A stretch of 17,033 nucleotides of DNA from an uncultured Planctomycetales bacterium. GTDB lineage: Bacteria > Planctomycetota > Planctomycetia > Pirellulales > S012-138. Position numbers and translations under genes: made by a program. The notes under the pieces were generated by a model. The model ran no database searches. It worked only from the letters and a program-made list of their open reading frames with translations, and was not told the origin of the DNA. The stretch covers positions 1 through 17,033 of the forward strand of contig CALJLD010000005.1 of the NCBI GenBank assembly GCA_937982665.1, in the 5' to 3' direction. The stretch's first letter is position 1. Every line of letters begins with the position of its first letter. Shown in pieces: positions 6,385 to 14,147 of this stretch.

Positions 6385-8982
6385 ATGGCCAGAAAAGTTC
6401 TTCTCTTTGTTTGCCTCTCGATTTCGATCTTGCTGATCAACATTTGGTGGATTGGCAATAATCGACCAGCGAATCAAGCAAACAATGAAGGCGGGAACGA
6501 GCAGCAATCGAACGGTGCGACGGAACAAGACGACGAACATCCTTTGGTGGCTCCGCCTCCGTATGTTCCGCCACCGCCGGAATCCCCGCATCAACGCGCG
6601 ACGCTGGGCTCCTTGGACCCTGCAAGCGACTACGTAATGCTGGTCACGGTGAACAATCGTGGCGGAACAATTGAACGTATCGAACTGAACAACTCGCGCT
6701 TTCAAGACTTGGAAGCCCGACGAGAAGGACGCGGCTACGTGGGCTTTCTCAGTCCGCGTGATCCGTTGGCCGGCGATAACCGTGACGGGATTGAGATCAC
6801 CGTTGTTGGACCAGGGACACCTGCCGATACCGCTCAGTTGAAAGTGGGCGATGCCATCACAGCGGTGACCACGCCTGATGGTCAAACGGTGCCGATGGAA
6901 TCGGTCTTGGACTGGAACACTTTGCTCGCTGGCGACCAAGCGCGCGTGGGCGCGAAGTGGAAGCTCGCCACGATGAGCAAAGACGGAACGAGCGCAGAGC
7001 GCGAAGTGACTTTGGCTCCCATGCCGCTGAGTTTGGTGGCTCCAGTTACGGCACCGGGAAGTGGCTTTCAAGATCCGTTGTCATTCTTGTGGACCTTGAG
7101 GAACATCGGCCCGGCCGAAGGTGAGGCGGGAATCTCCTCGGAGATTTCCGAGGCCGTCGACTTACTCGAGTATCTGGGCAAGGGCACCGATGGCATTCTT
7201 GTCGGTGACATTCCGCCCACCCACGTACTCGCGCTCGCCGGGTTGCGAAATGGTGATCTGGTCAAGACCGTTGACGAAACCGAGTTTGACGACATCGACG
7301 AGCTTCGGTCTTATCTGCAACGAGTCCCAGCCGGGTCATGGCTGAAATTCGGCTACAACAGAAACGGCGCACAGACCGCGCTGGTCCGGTTGCCAGCCGA
7401 AATGCCAGAGATGAACTTGCACAACGTTACGTGGGAGTTGGTGCGTCCTGCGAACACGGACAACGTCATTGAGTTCCAATACACGGATGCGAAGTGGAAC
7501 CTGCGGTACACCAAGCGGTTTACTCTGGCGCAAAAATCCACTTTGGAAGAAGCCAGGCAAGGCGAAGAGCTTCCGCCGAGCTATCACCTGATGCTGGATC
7601 TTGAGATTGAGAATCTTGGCGAGAAACGCGAGCTGGCCTATCAACTAGACGGGCTGACGGGACTGCCGACAGAAGGTTGGTGGTACTCAAGCAAGCTGGC
7701 TCGCGGCTGGTTTGAAGGCGTTGGCGCTCGCGATGTCATGTTCGAGTTTGAAGACCAAACGCCCGAGTTGATTGGCGCGCCGGCCATTGCGGAGTTTGAC
7801 GAACTGCCAACTTTGGGCGGAGAAGTTCCGCTGAAGTCAGTCTCTGGTGATTCGCGCTATTTTGCCACAGGGCTTATTCCCCTGCGCGGTGATGATGTGC
7901 CGAGCGGTCCGGGGGTTGGCAGGGCGATGGCCATTCGAGTGGGAACGCCGCGATTGGGTAAGTTCCCGAGGTTGTCGAACACGTCTTTTCGTTTGCTGAG
8001 CGAGCCTGTTGTGCTGGACCGCGGCGAGAAGCTGCAATCATCTTTCCGGGTCTTTGCTGGTCCGAAATCGACAGACTTGTTGGCGGAGCCGGAATACGAC
8101 CTGGGCGAATTGGTCTATTACGGCTGGCCCATCTGGGGCGTGTTCGCCAAAGCCCTGCAATACGTTTTGCATTTTATCCACGGCATCATTCCCAACTATG
8201 CCATTGCCATTCTCATCCTGACGGTGATGGTGCGCGGCGCAATGTTCCCGCTGAGCCGCAAGAATGCGCTTGGAGCGCAAAAGATGCAGATGTTGCAGCC
8301 GGAAATTCGTCGCATCAATGAGAAGTACAAAAACAACCCTCAAGAAAAAATGAGGGCAACCCAAGAGCTGTTCCGCAAACACAACTACCATCCGCTGGGC
8401 GGTTGTTTGGTGCTGTTTCTGCAGCTGCCGATCTTCATTGGCCTGTATCGCGCGCTGATGCTGGATGTCGAACTGCGACAAGCTCCGTTGATTCCGGGAG
8501 TGACGGCCTGGTGCGACAACCTTTCCGCACCGGACATGCTGTTCTATTGGGGCGACTGGTTCATGTTGCCAGACATGCTGGTCTCCGAAACCGGCTTCCT
8601 TGGACCGTACTTCAATCTGTTGCCTGTGGTGACCATTGCGTTGTTCATTGTGCAGCAGAAGATGTTCATGCCGCCGCCGACGGACGATCAGCAGCGGATG
8701 CAACAGAAGATGATGAAGTACATGATGATCTTCTTCGCCTTCTTGTTCTTTAAGGTACCCGCCGGACTTTGCTTGTATTTCATTGCCTCGAGCCTGTGGG
8801 GTATTGCGGAGCGCAAGCTTTTGCCCAAGCCCAACAAGCCACAAGCTGGCGGCGCCGGAGGCGATGACACTTTGGCGCCCGAGTCCGACGGACCATCGCC
8901 CCGTGAACGGCGACGAATGGCCGCCAGCGGCGGAAACGGAACATCGCCCAAAGGCCAAAAGCCGCGGACGAAAAAGAAGTAG
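6385..8982 (+). CDS. yidC: Membrane protein insertase YidC with two inserted PDZ-like domains
   Basis: This 865-residue protein is the YidC/Oxa1 insertase that places proteins in the inner membrane, alone or with SecYEG. The order is: an N-terminal helix (about 5-23), a Pro/Gln/Asn-rich linker (25-70), the start of the periplasmic beta domain (VTVNNRGGTIERIELNNSRF, about 88-106), a first PDZ-like segment (about 134-212), a second (about 262-338), resumption of the beta domain (about 347-560), then the conserved insertase core (about 580-810). The core keeps the essential arginine in LTVMVRGAMFPLSRKN (Arg617, matching E. coli Arg366), and a Lys/Arg-rich tail ends the protein. E. coli YidC is about 550 residues, so most of the excess comes from the PDZ-like insertions, the linker and the tail. 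No rnpA or rpmH lies nearby. The ATG at 6385 has no ribosome site, and a phosphoesterase gene precedes it. Confidence 0.95.
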   Translation: MARKVLLFVCLSISILLINIWWIGNNRPANQANNEGGNEQQSNGATEQDDEHPLVAPPPYVPPPPESPHQRATLGSLDPASDYVMLVTVNNRGGTIERIELNNSRFQDLEARREGRGYVGFLSPRDPLAGDNRDGIEITVVGPGTPADTAQLKVGDAITAVTTPDGQTVPMESVLDWNTLLAGDQARVGAKWKLATMSKDGTSAEREVTLAPMPLSLVAPVTAPGSGFQDPLSFLWTLRNIGPAEGEAGISSEISEAVDLLEYLGKGTDGILVGDIPPTHVLALAGLRNGDLVKTVDETEFDDIDELRSYLQRVPAGSWLKFGYNRNGAQTALVRLPAEMPEMNLHNVTWELVRPANTDNVIEFQYTDAKWNLRYTKRFTLAQKSTLEEARQGEELPPSYHLMLDLEIENLGEKRELAYQLDGLTGLPTEGWWYSSKLARGWFEGVGARDVMFEFEDQTPELIGAPAIAEFDELPTLGGEVPLKSVSGDSRYFATGLIPLRGDDVPSGPGVGRAMAIRVGTPRLGKFPRLSNTSFRLLSEPVVLDRGEKLQSSFRVFAGPKSTDLLAEPEYDLGELVYYGWPIWGVFAKALQYVLHFIHGIIPNYAIAILILTVMVRGAMFPLSRKNALGAQKMQMLQPEIRRINEKYKNNPQEKMRATQELFRKHNYHPLGGCLVLFLQLPIFIGLYRALMLDVELRQAPLIPGVTAWCDNLSAPDMLFYWGDWFMLPDMLVSETGFLGPYFNLLPVVTIALFIVQQKMFMPPPTDDQQRMQQKMMKYMMIFFAFLFFKVPAGLCLYFIASSLWGIAERKLLPKPNKPQAGGAGGDDTLAPESDGPSPRERRRMAASGGNGTSPKGQKPRTKKK

Positions 8983-9055
8983 GCCAGAACGAATCGCCGA
9001 GCAGCGCAGCAGCTAAGAAGCAACAGCATTGAGCGAGACGCTCTATCGCGAATCG

Positions 9056-10165
9056 CTATGCCAGCTCGCGGAGGATCTTCACAGCCCGGTCCAGCGTGCT
9101 ATCTTCCGCTGCGTACGAAATCCGGAAGTGCGTGTCTCTCTGGCTGAAGATGTTCCCGGGGATAATCAGCAAGCCGCGTTCAATCGCCTGGAGTACGAAT
9201 TCGGAACCGGGCATTTCTCGCGGCGCTTTGGCGAAGACATAGAACGCTCCGCCAGGCGTGGCCACGTCATAGACATCGCCAATGCCCTTACAAATGCGAT
9301 CGCGCTTTCCGCGATACCGCGCGACATACTCACTCATGTCAACGTCCAGCGCCGCGGCGGCCGCCACCTGGAATGGATGCGGCGCACAAACAAACATGAA
9401 CTGCTGCAGCTTCAGCATCTCTTCAATCACGCGGGCGGGTCCGTGCACAAAGCCGACCCGCCAGCCGGTCATGCCGTAGGTCTTGCTGAAACCATCAATG
9501 ACAACCGTGTTCGGATTGAATCTTGTGGGCGAGACGTAGGAATCGTCATAGCAAAAGACGTTGTAGATCTCGTCAGAAATCAACATGACGCCATGTCGTT
9601 CCGCCAACTCGGCAATGGCCTTGATGGTTTCGGGAGTTGCAACCGCGCCTGTTGGGTTGGCAGGGCTATTGAAGAGGATGACCTTGGTCCGCGGTGTGAT
9701 GGCGGATTCCAGTTTTTCCAGGTCAATGCGGTAATCCGGATAGGTGTCGATGGGCACCATCTTGCCACCGGCAAGTGCAATCAACGCCGGGTATTGCACA
9801 AAGTAGGGATCGAAGACAATCACCTCATCGCCTGGATTGACCGTGGCCAACAGTGCCAGCACCAGCCCGCCGCTGGTTCCGCTGCAGACAAACACATCGC
9901 GGTCGTCATGATTTAGCTGCTCGCGGACGCGCGATTGCAACTTCTCGCGAAGCTCCGCAATACCTTGCGTCTGCGAGTAGCCGTTGCGGCCACCATGAAT
10001 CGCATCGCAAGCGGCTTGCTTGATGGGTTCCGGCACGTCAAAGTCCGGCTGCCCGATGGACAGATTCACGGGATCTTTGAGCTTTGCTGCCAGGTCAAAC
10101 ACTTTGCGAATGCCGGAACTGTCCATTCCGGCAGTACGATCCGCAATCCAGCTTTCAATCGACAT
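9056..10165 (-). CDS. Class I/II PLP-dependent aminotransferase
   Basis: The 369-residue protein is a fold-type I aminotransferase, close to the aspartate aminotransferase group, which moves an amino group between an amino acid and a 2-oxo acid using pyridoxal phosphate. Visible active-site elements are GYSQTQG (Tyr63), SGTSGG for the phosphate, NSPANPTGA (Asn170), SDEIY (Asp198), the cofactor lysine in FSKTYGMTGWRVG (Lys228) with its phosphate-binding Arg236, and the carboxylate-binding arginine in THFRISYA (Arg348). Length is slightly shorter than the usual 390-400 residues, but the motifs are complete. It lies 105 bp downstream of the large zinc-ribbon/DUF1559-like gene on the same strand and converges with yidC (73 bp between stops). 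It may be co-transcribed with the two genes upstream, but no functional link is evident. The donor and acceptor substrates are undetermined. Confidence 0.93.
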   Translation of the reverse strand: MSIESWIADRTAGMDSSGIRKVFDLAAKLKDPVNLSIGQPDFDVPEPIKQAACDAIHGGRNGYSQTQGIAELREKLQSRVREQLNHDDRDVFVCSGTSGGLVLALLATVNPGDEVIVFDPYFVQYPALIALAGGKMVPIDTYPDYRIDLEKLESAITPRTKVILFNSPANPTGAVATPETIKAIAELAERHGVMLISDEIYNVFCYDDSYVSPTRFNPNTVVIDGFSKTYGMTGWRVGFVHGPARVIEEMLKLQQFMFVCAPHPFQVAAAAALDVDMSEYVARYRGKRDRICKGIGDVYDVATPGGAFYVFAKAPREMPGSEFVLQAIERGLLIIPGNIFSQRDTHFRISYAAEDSTLDRAVKILRELA

Positions 10166-10270
10166 GGTCCACCGCCTGAGTTTGTCGTCGACAAGTTGCT
10201 CAGACGATTCTATCGCACGCGATGCCTGCGGATAAGGCTTAGCAAGAACAGTGAAGTGCTTCCGCCACCT

Positions 10271-13200
10271 TTATTGTCGGAGCGAATCGAGCCATTGCTC
10301 GGCGGCAAACAGCTGCGCTTGCGGAGCGCGAATGATAAAGCACTGTGAAGCGGAATCGTAATACACCGTGTAAGGCGGCTGGTCCGTGGGCGGCTCCGGC
10401 AAGCGTTGTTGCAAGCCAGATTCCAGCGATTCCGGCGTTCGCACGTCACTAAGCAACTCACCCACGGACAAGAATTCCGTCGCGTAGTCTGACTCCGCGG
10501 CAAATCGCGAAGTCAACATCATGGTTCTGTCATCCAAAGCGACGACTGTTAGTTCCAGCTTCGAAGCCAACTCGCGCAAGGCCTGCTCCAGCGTTGTGTT
10601 CGCCATCTTTAACTCGACGGCGCGCAGGATTTCCACGCCAGCGTTCCGCATTGCCGGGGCATCCAGCAGAATCTCCACTTGGGATTTCTGCGCCAAGTGA
10701 TTGGTGATTCGCAACAGCGGCGTTGGCTGGAAGAAGTTGGCGTTCACCGGCATTGCCCGAGCAATCTTCGAACGGCTGTAGACGGTTTCCAGCTTCACTG
10801 GCAACCAGGTTTGCGTTTGCAGCACGTCCGCGCCTGAATGTCCACGCGCGACTCGCAATCGACCCAGAAACTGGGCGAGCTCCGCGTGGCCGGCGGCGGT
10901 GTGGTTGACCACCAGGTCGTGATCGCTCATGCCCAAATCGGCCGGTCCGCCTGCCACATCCCATGCTGATGGCATGACAAACTTGCGGATCAATTCTTCC
11001 AAGGCGATTTTTTGTTCGTCGGTCTCGGCAAGTTGGTCCAAGTCATATGTTGCTTGAGAGACGGCCAGCGGACCTGCACCGGCCGCGGTCACCAACAATC
11101 GATCTCCTTGCACAACGTAGTTCAAACCCAAATCCGACAAGATGGCCTTGAGGGCTTCGCCAACGTTTGTGCTTTCCAGGTTGATGGAAATTCGTTCTTG
11201 CGGCGTCGTCCCCACGGCGGCAAGTCGCTCAGGGTCAATTTGAATGCCAACCCCGGACGTGTTCGCCAGGAACTCAACGACCTCTTGCAATGGCTGTTGC
11301 CGGAAGCTGACCGAAGGCAACGGGAACGCCAGCCGATCACGCAAGTCGCGTCGGGCGCGACCATTGGGTGGAGGACCAATATTGGCCACTGCGTTGGCGT
11401 TGTCGGCCGGCGGGTTTGCAGCGCCTTCGGCGTCGTTGTTTCCATTCTCTGGCGGATCAACGCCAACAGGCGGATCTCCACGATCCGGATTCACAGCAAC
11501 CGCAGGTGGGTCCGGCTTTGGTCCGCCGACAACAATGAGTTGGCGAAACACGTTGGGATCAATGTCTTTGTTGACAAACCGCGCCGAACCATCGGCCATG
11601 GCGGCGAACATGCCATCAGCCTGCCCGGAGCCAAATCCGTCCGGTCCATTGATGTAAGGTTCAACGGTAAAGGGACGAACCGTTGCGTTACCGCCGCGTG
11701 CCCAAGGTCCTAATTGCTGCGAAACTCCGGCGATGGCCATCGTTTGCGAAGCATGGCCGGTCAGTTCCAACAGCGAGATCTGTCTGTCAAAGCCAAACAC
11801 GCCGGCGCGTCCATGCCCGGCAGGCATTGAGCCCGCATCCGCGCCGAGTCCGGCCACGCCCACATAATGCGTCACAGGATAGCCATCGGCTGTGTGCTCC
11901 AAGCCAATCGCAGGATTGATCACCGCAGGCAAGTGACGACGCGCAACGGCATCATTGGGAGCCACGTTCCAGGGACGGCTGAAGCTGAGTTCATCTTTCC
12001 AGCCGGCTTGCGGTTCATAGTAGGGCAACAACTGCGCCATCCAACTTAAACGGCGCTCCGCTGGAACCGCGCTGGTGCCGGCCGCACCCGGCGGGAACGA
12101 TCCACTGACTTTTTCGTAACCGCGCAAGCCGCGGATCAATGAGCGCAATTTGGCCTGATCCAATGCCCGGGCCGAAGTCAACCGTCGTGCTTCCCAAGCT
12201 GGAACACTGGAAATTGCCGCCGAGGCCAACTGCGAAAGCTGTTCGTCCGTTCGGGCGCGAATCCACACCAAGGCAAGGTCCTCGTTGACTTGCTCAACGC
12301 CAGTTTCGCTTGTGCTCAAGGCGTCCAGCCCTCGCTCAACCAGAATGCGAATTTTCCGCGCGACGCGGTCATTGAATTCACCCTCGCGCAGGCGCTCCTG
12401 CAAGCTTTGCAACTCAGCGGTCATCCAAGGGTCCGCCGCGGACATCAAATCGTCCACCGCCAACTGAATGTCATGAGCATTGGCCGCGCCTGAGAGGAAA
12501 TCAACTTGTGCGACAAGCAGGTTCCCAAAATCCAACCCCAGCGCGACTCCGTCGGCCGAGCTACGCAACTGACGCCAACGCTTGCCGACCTCGCCCCAGT
12601 TCTCAATCCAAGTCGCCGGCAAGTCGACATTTTGATCTTCCACAGCCTGCAGATCGACCAAGACGGTCAGGTCTCGGCCAACGCCAACATGCTGCAGCAA
12701 GTTCTTGAGCGCATCGCTGGCCACGCTGCTGGCTTCGCGGGCCGCGAGTGCTCGCAAGGTGTCCTCATCGCCGGTGACTACGCGCTGCCGGTCAACGATT
12801 GCAAACGGGTGTGACCAGCCGGCATCCGGAAACTGATAAACGCGATAAGCCCCCAACTCAAAATCGAGCGGCGTGGCTCGCGCGAGCAGATCGTCCTGAC
12901 CGGAAATCCCCTCGGACAATTCAATCATCCAGACGTCGCCTTGGGCCGGATTGGCAACTTGCGTCACCGCCCAACTTGCCCGGCTGATGTGCTTTTGTTC
13001 AATCGTCAGAGTTTCGCAGATGGACTCCAACTCTTGCCCGACTGCGGGATGCAACCGTTGCTGCAGCCAGGCAAATTGTGGATTGCGCGTCAAACCCGAC
13101 CATTGCAGGCTGACGATCATCTGCGTTTCCGTTGGCAGCCACGACTCGTTGAGTGCGACGTGAACGGAACGCCGCGGCGGATTCACGGCCGCGGGTTGAT

Positions 13201-14071
13201 CGGCTGCCGGCGTGACGATGGGCGGTTTGTCGGGCGGCGGCGAAATTCCCCCAAAAACGAAATAGACGACTGCCACAACGGCGACGCACAGCCCTAGCCC
13301 CGCGCCGGCAATGGCAATCAACTTTGAGGAAGTCAGGCCGCCGGCTTTGCCTGTGGAAGCGGCCGCGTCAGTAAACGGAGCCGCTTGTTCGGCGGCGCGA
13401 TGCACCTCACTGCTGGCAGCGGAACCCAAGTCCAGCCCGGCCGCGGCCATGGTGCCTAATCCGGCTGCAGTTGTGGTCTTCTTTTTAGGTGATGACGATT
13501 TTGGTTTTGACGATGGCGCTTTTGAAGATTGCGTTCTTGACGTTGACCGGTCCGATCTTGGACTGGCTTTCGCCGCATCATCCTGCGAACGGTCCTTCGC
13601 GCGAACTTGCTGCGAGTCTTCTAGATCGCGGGAGCGATTGTGCGCGGATGGCTGCTGTTCAGAACGCCGAGAATCTTCCGAGCCATGTGAATCTTCGCTT
13701 GGCGGCTTCGCAGCAGGCTTTGCCACTGCAGGCTTTGCGACTGGAATCTTGGCTTCGGGAATTTCCGCCGGCTGCACTTCGACGGCTGGACTGCTCGCCG
13801 GTTTCTCTTTCGCTTTGGCTTTTGCCAATTTTCTCCGCGAGCGAGTCTTGCTCGTGTCCGGTTTGTCGGCGCTCGGTGCGGATGTGGATGTTGCGCCAGT
13901 TTCTGTTGCTTCCGCGGGATCAGCGATTGTCGGTGGCTTCCAACCGGGCGGCGGTTGAATTTCCACAAAGCTCCAACAGCGAGGGCATTCCAGCACCTCA
14001 CCGATGGCCGACATCTCGCGCACTTTGAGCTGTGCGCCACACGTCTCGCATTTGATCACGAACAGATCCAT
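10271..14071 (-). CDS. Giant membrane protein: zinc ribbon, DUF1559-like segment, STN-like repeats
   Basis: The product has 1266 residues from the ATG at 14069-14071 (MDLFVIKC); a TTG at 14083 would add four. Numbering below is from that TTG. Order: a zinc ribbon with CxxC pairs (Cys12/15 and Cys33/36), a Ser/Lys/Pro/Ala-rich linker to about 245, one membrane helix (about 253-278), a domain opening SWLPTETQMIVSLQW (315-630), a DUF1559-like part (about 645-850), a Pro/Asn-rich linker, and a tail (about 915-1270) with two STN-like repeats (about 915-1000 and 1115-1195) around a segment containing MPSAWDVAGGPADLG. The DUF1559-like blocks are SGSFPPGA, LSWMAQLLPYYE, THYVGVAG and MADGSARFV; its usual pilin-type N-terminus is replaced. 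Expected topology is ribbon inside, the rest outside. It follows the pseudokinase gene and has a similar plan. No enzyme motif is visible; a structural or sensory envelope role is inference. Confidence 0.85.
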   Translation of the reverse strand: MDLFVIKCETCGAQLKVREMSAIGEVLECPRCWSFVEIQPPPGWKPPTIADPAEATETGATSTSAPSADKPDTSKTRSRRKLAKAKAKEKPASSPAVEVQPAEIPEAKIPVAKPAVAKPAAKPPSEDSHGSEDSRRSEQQPSAHNRSRDLEDSQQVRAKDRSQDDAAKASPRSDRSTSRTQSSKAPSSKPKSSSPKKKTTTAAGLGTMAAAGLDLGSAASSEVHRAAEQAAPFTDAAASTGKAGGLTSSKLIAIAGAGLGLCVAVVAVVYFVFGGISPPPDKPPIVTPAADQPAAVNPPRRSVHVALNESWLPTETQMIVSLQWSGLTRNPQFAWLQQRLHPAVGQELESICETLTIEQKHISRASWAVTQVANPAQGDVWMIELSEGISGQDDLLARATPLDFELGAYRVYQFPDAGWSHPFAIVDRQRVVTGDEDTLRALAAREASSVASDALKNLLQHVGVGRDLTVLVDLQAVEDQNVDLPATWIENWGEVGKRWRQLRSSADGVALGLDFGNLLVAQVDFLSGAANAHDIQLAVDDLMSAADPWMTAELQSLQERLREGEFNDRVARKIRILVERGLDALSTSETGVEQVNEDLALVWIRARTDEQLSQLASAAISSVPAWEARRLTSARALDQAKLRSLIRGLRGYEKVSGSFPPGAAGTSAVPAERRLSWMAQLLPYYEPQAGWKDELSFSRPWNVAPNDAVARRHLPAVINPAIGLEHTADGYPVTHYVGVAGLGADAGSMPAGHGRAGVFGFDRQISLLELTGHASQTMAIAGVSQQLGPWARGGNATVRPFTVEPYINGPDGFGSGQADGMFAAMADGSARFVNKDIDPNVFRQLIVVGGPKPDPPAVAVNPDRGDPPVGVDPPENGNNDAEGAANPPADNANAVANIGPPPNGRARRDLRDRLAFPLPSVSFRQQPLQEVVEFLANTSGVGIQIDPERLAAVGTTPQERISINLESTNVGEALKAILSDLGLNYVVQGDRLLVTAAGAGPLAVSQATYDLDQLAETDEQKIALEELIRKFVMPSAWDVAGGPADLGMSDHDLVVNHTAAGHAELAQFLGRLRVARGHSGADVLQTQTWLPVKLETVYSRSKIARAMPVNANFFQPTPLLRITNHLAQKSQVEILLDAPAMRNAGVEILRAVELKMANTTLEQALRELASKLELTVVALDDRTMMLTSRFAAESDYATEFLSVGELLSDVRTPESLESGLQQRLPEPPTDQPPYTVYYDSASQCFIIRAPQAQLFAAEQWLDSLRQ

Positions 14072-14086
14072 GCGAATATTCAAACG

Positions 14087-14092
14087 CCTCCT
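14087..14092 (-). promoter_or_regulatory. Perfect Shine-Dalgarno upstream of the giant membrane protein
   Basis: The minus strand reads AGGAGG here, a perfect anti-16S match and the strongest one I see in the window. It is 15 bases from the ATG at 14071 (long) but only 3 bases from an in-frame TTG at 14083 (short). The site leaves the true start open between the two. I prefer the ATG on codon quality, with modest confidence. Confidence 0.55.
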
Positions 14093-14147
14093 GAGTCACG
14101 CTGGCGGTTGTTCCTGGTCGCCCGCGCGACGAATTCTTCTGTTCCGG

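Noticed and set aside
8038..8958. 306-codon minus-strand open frame opposite yidC
   Set aside because: Its composition is rich in His, Gln and Arg, as expected from the complement of coding sequence, and yidC on the plus strand is certain.
9029..9916. 295-codon plus-strand open frame opposite the aminotransferase
   Set aside because: The minus strand encodes a complete aminotransferase with all active-site motifs over the same bases.
13311..13958. Plus-strand open frame rich in Ala, Ser and Phe opposite the giant protein linker
   Set aside because: It mirrors the low-complexity Ser/Lys/Ala linker of the minus-strand protein and has no independent support.
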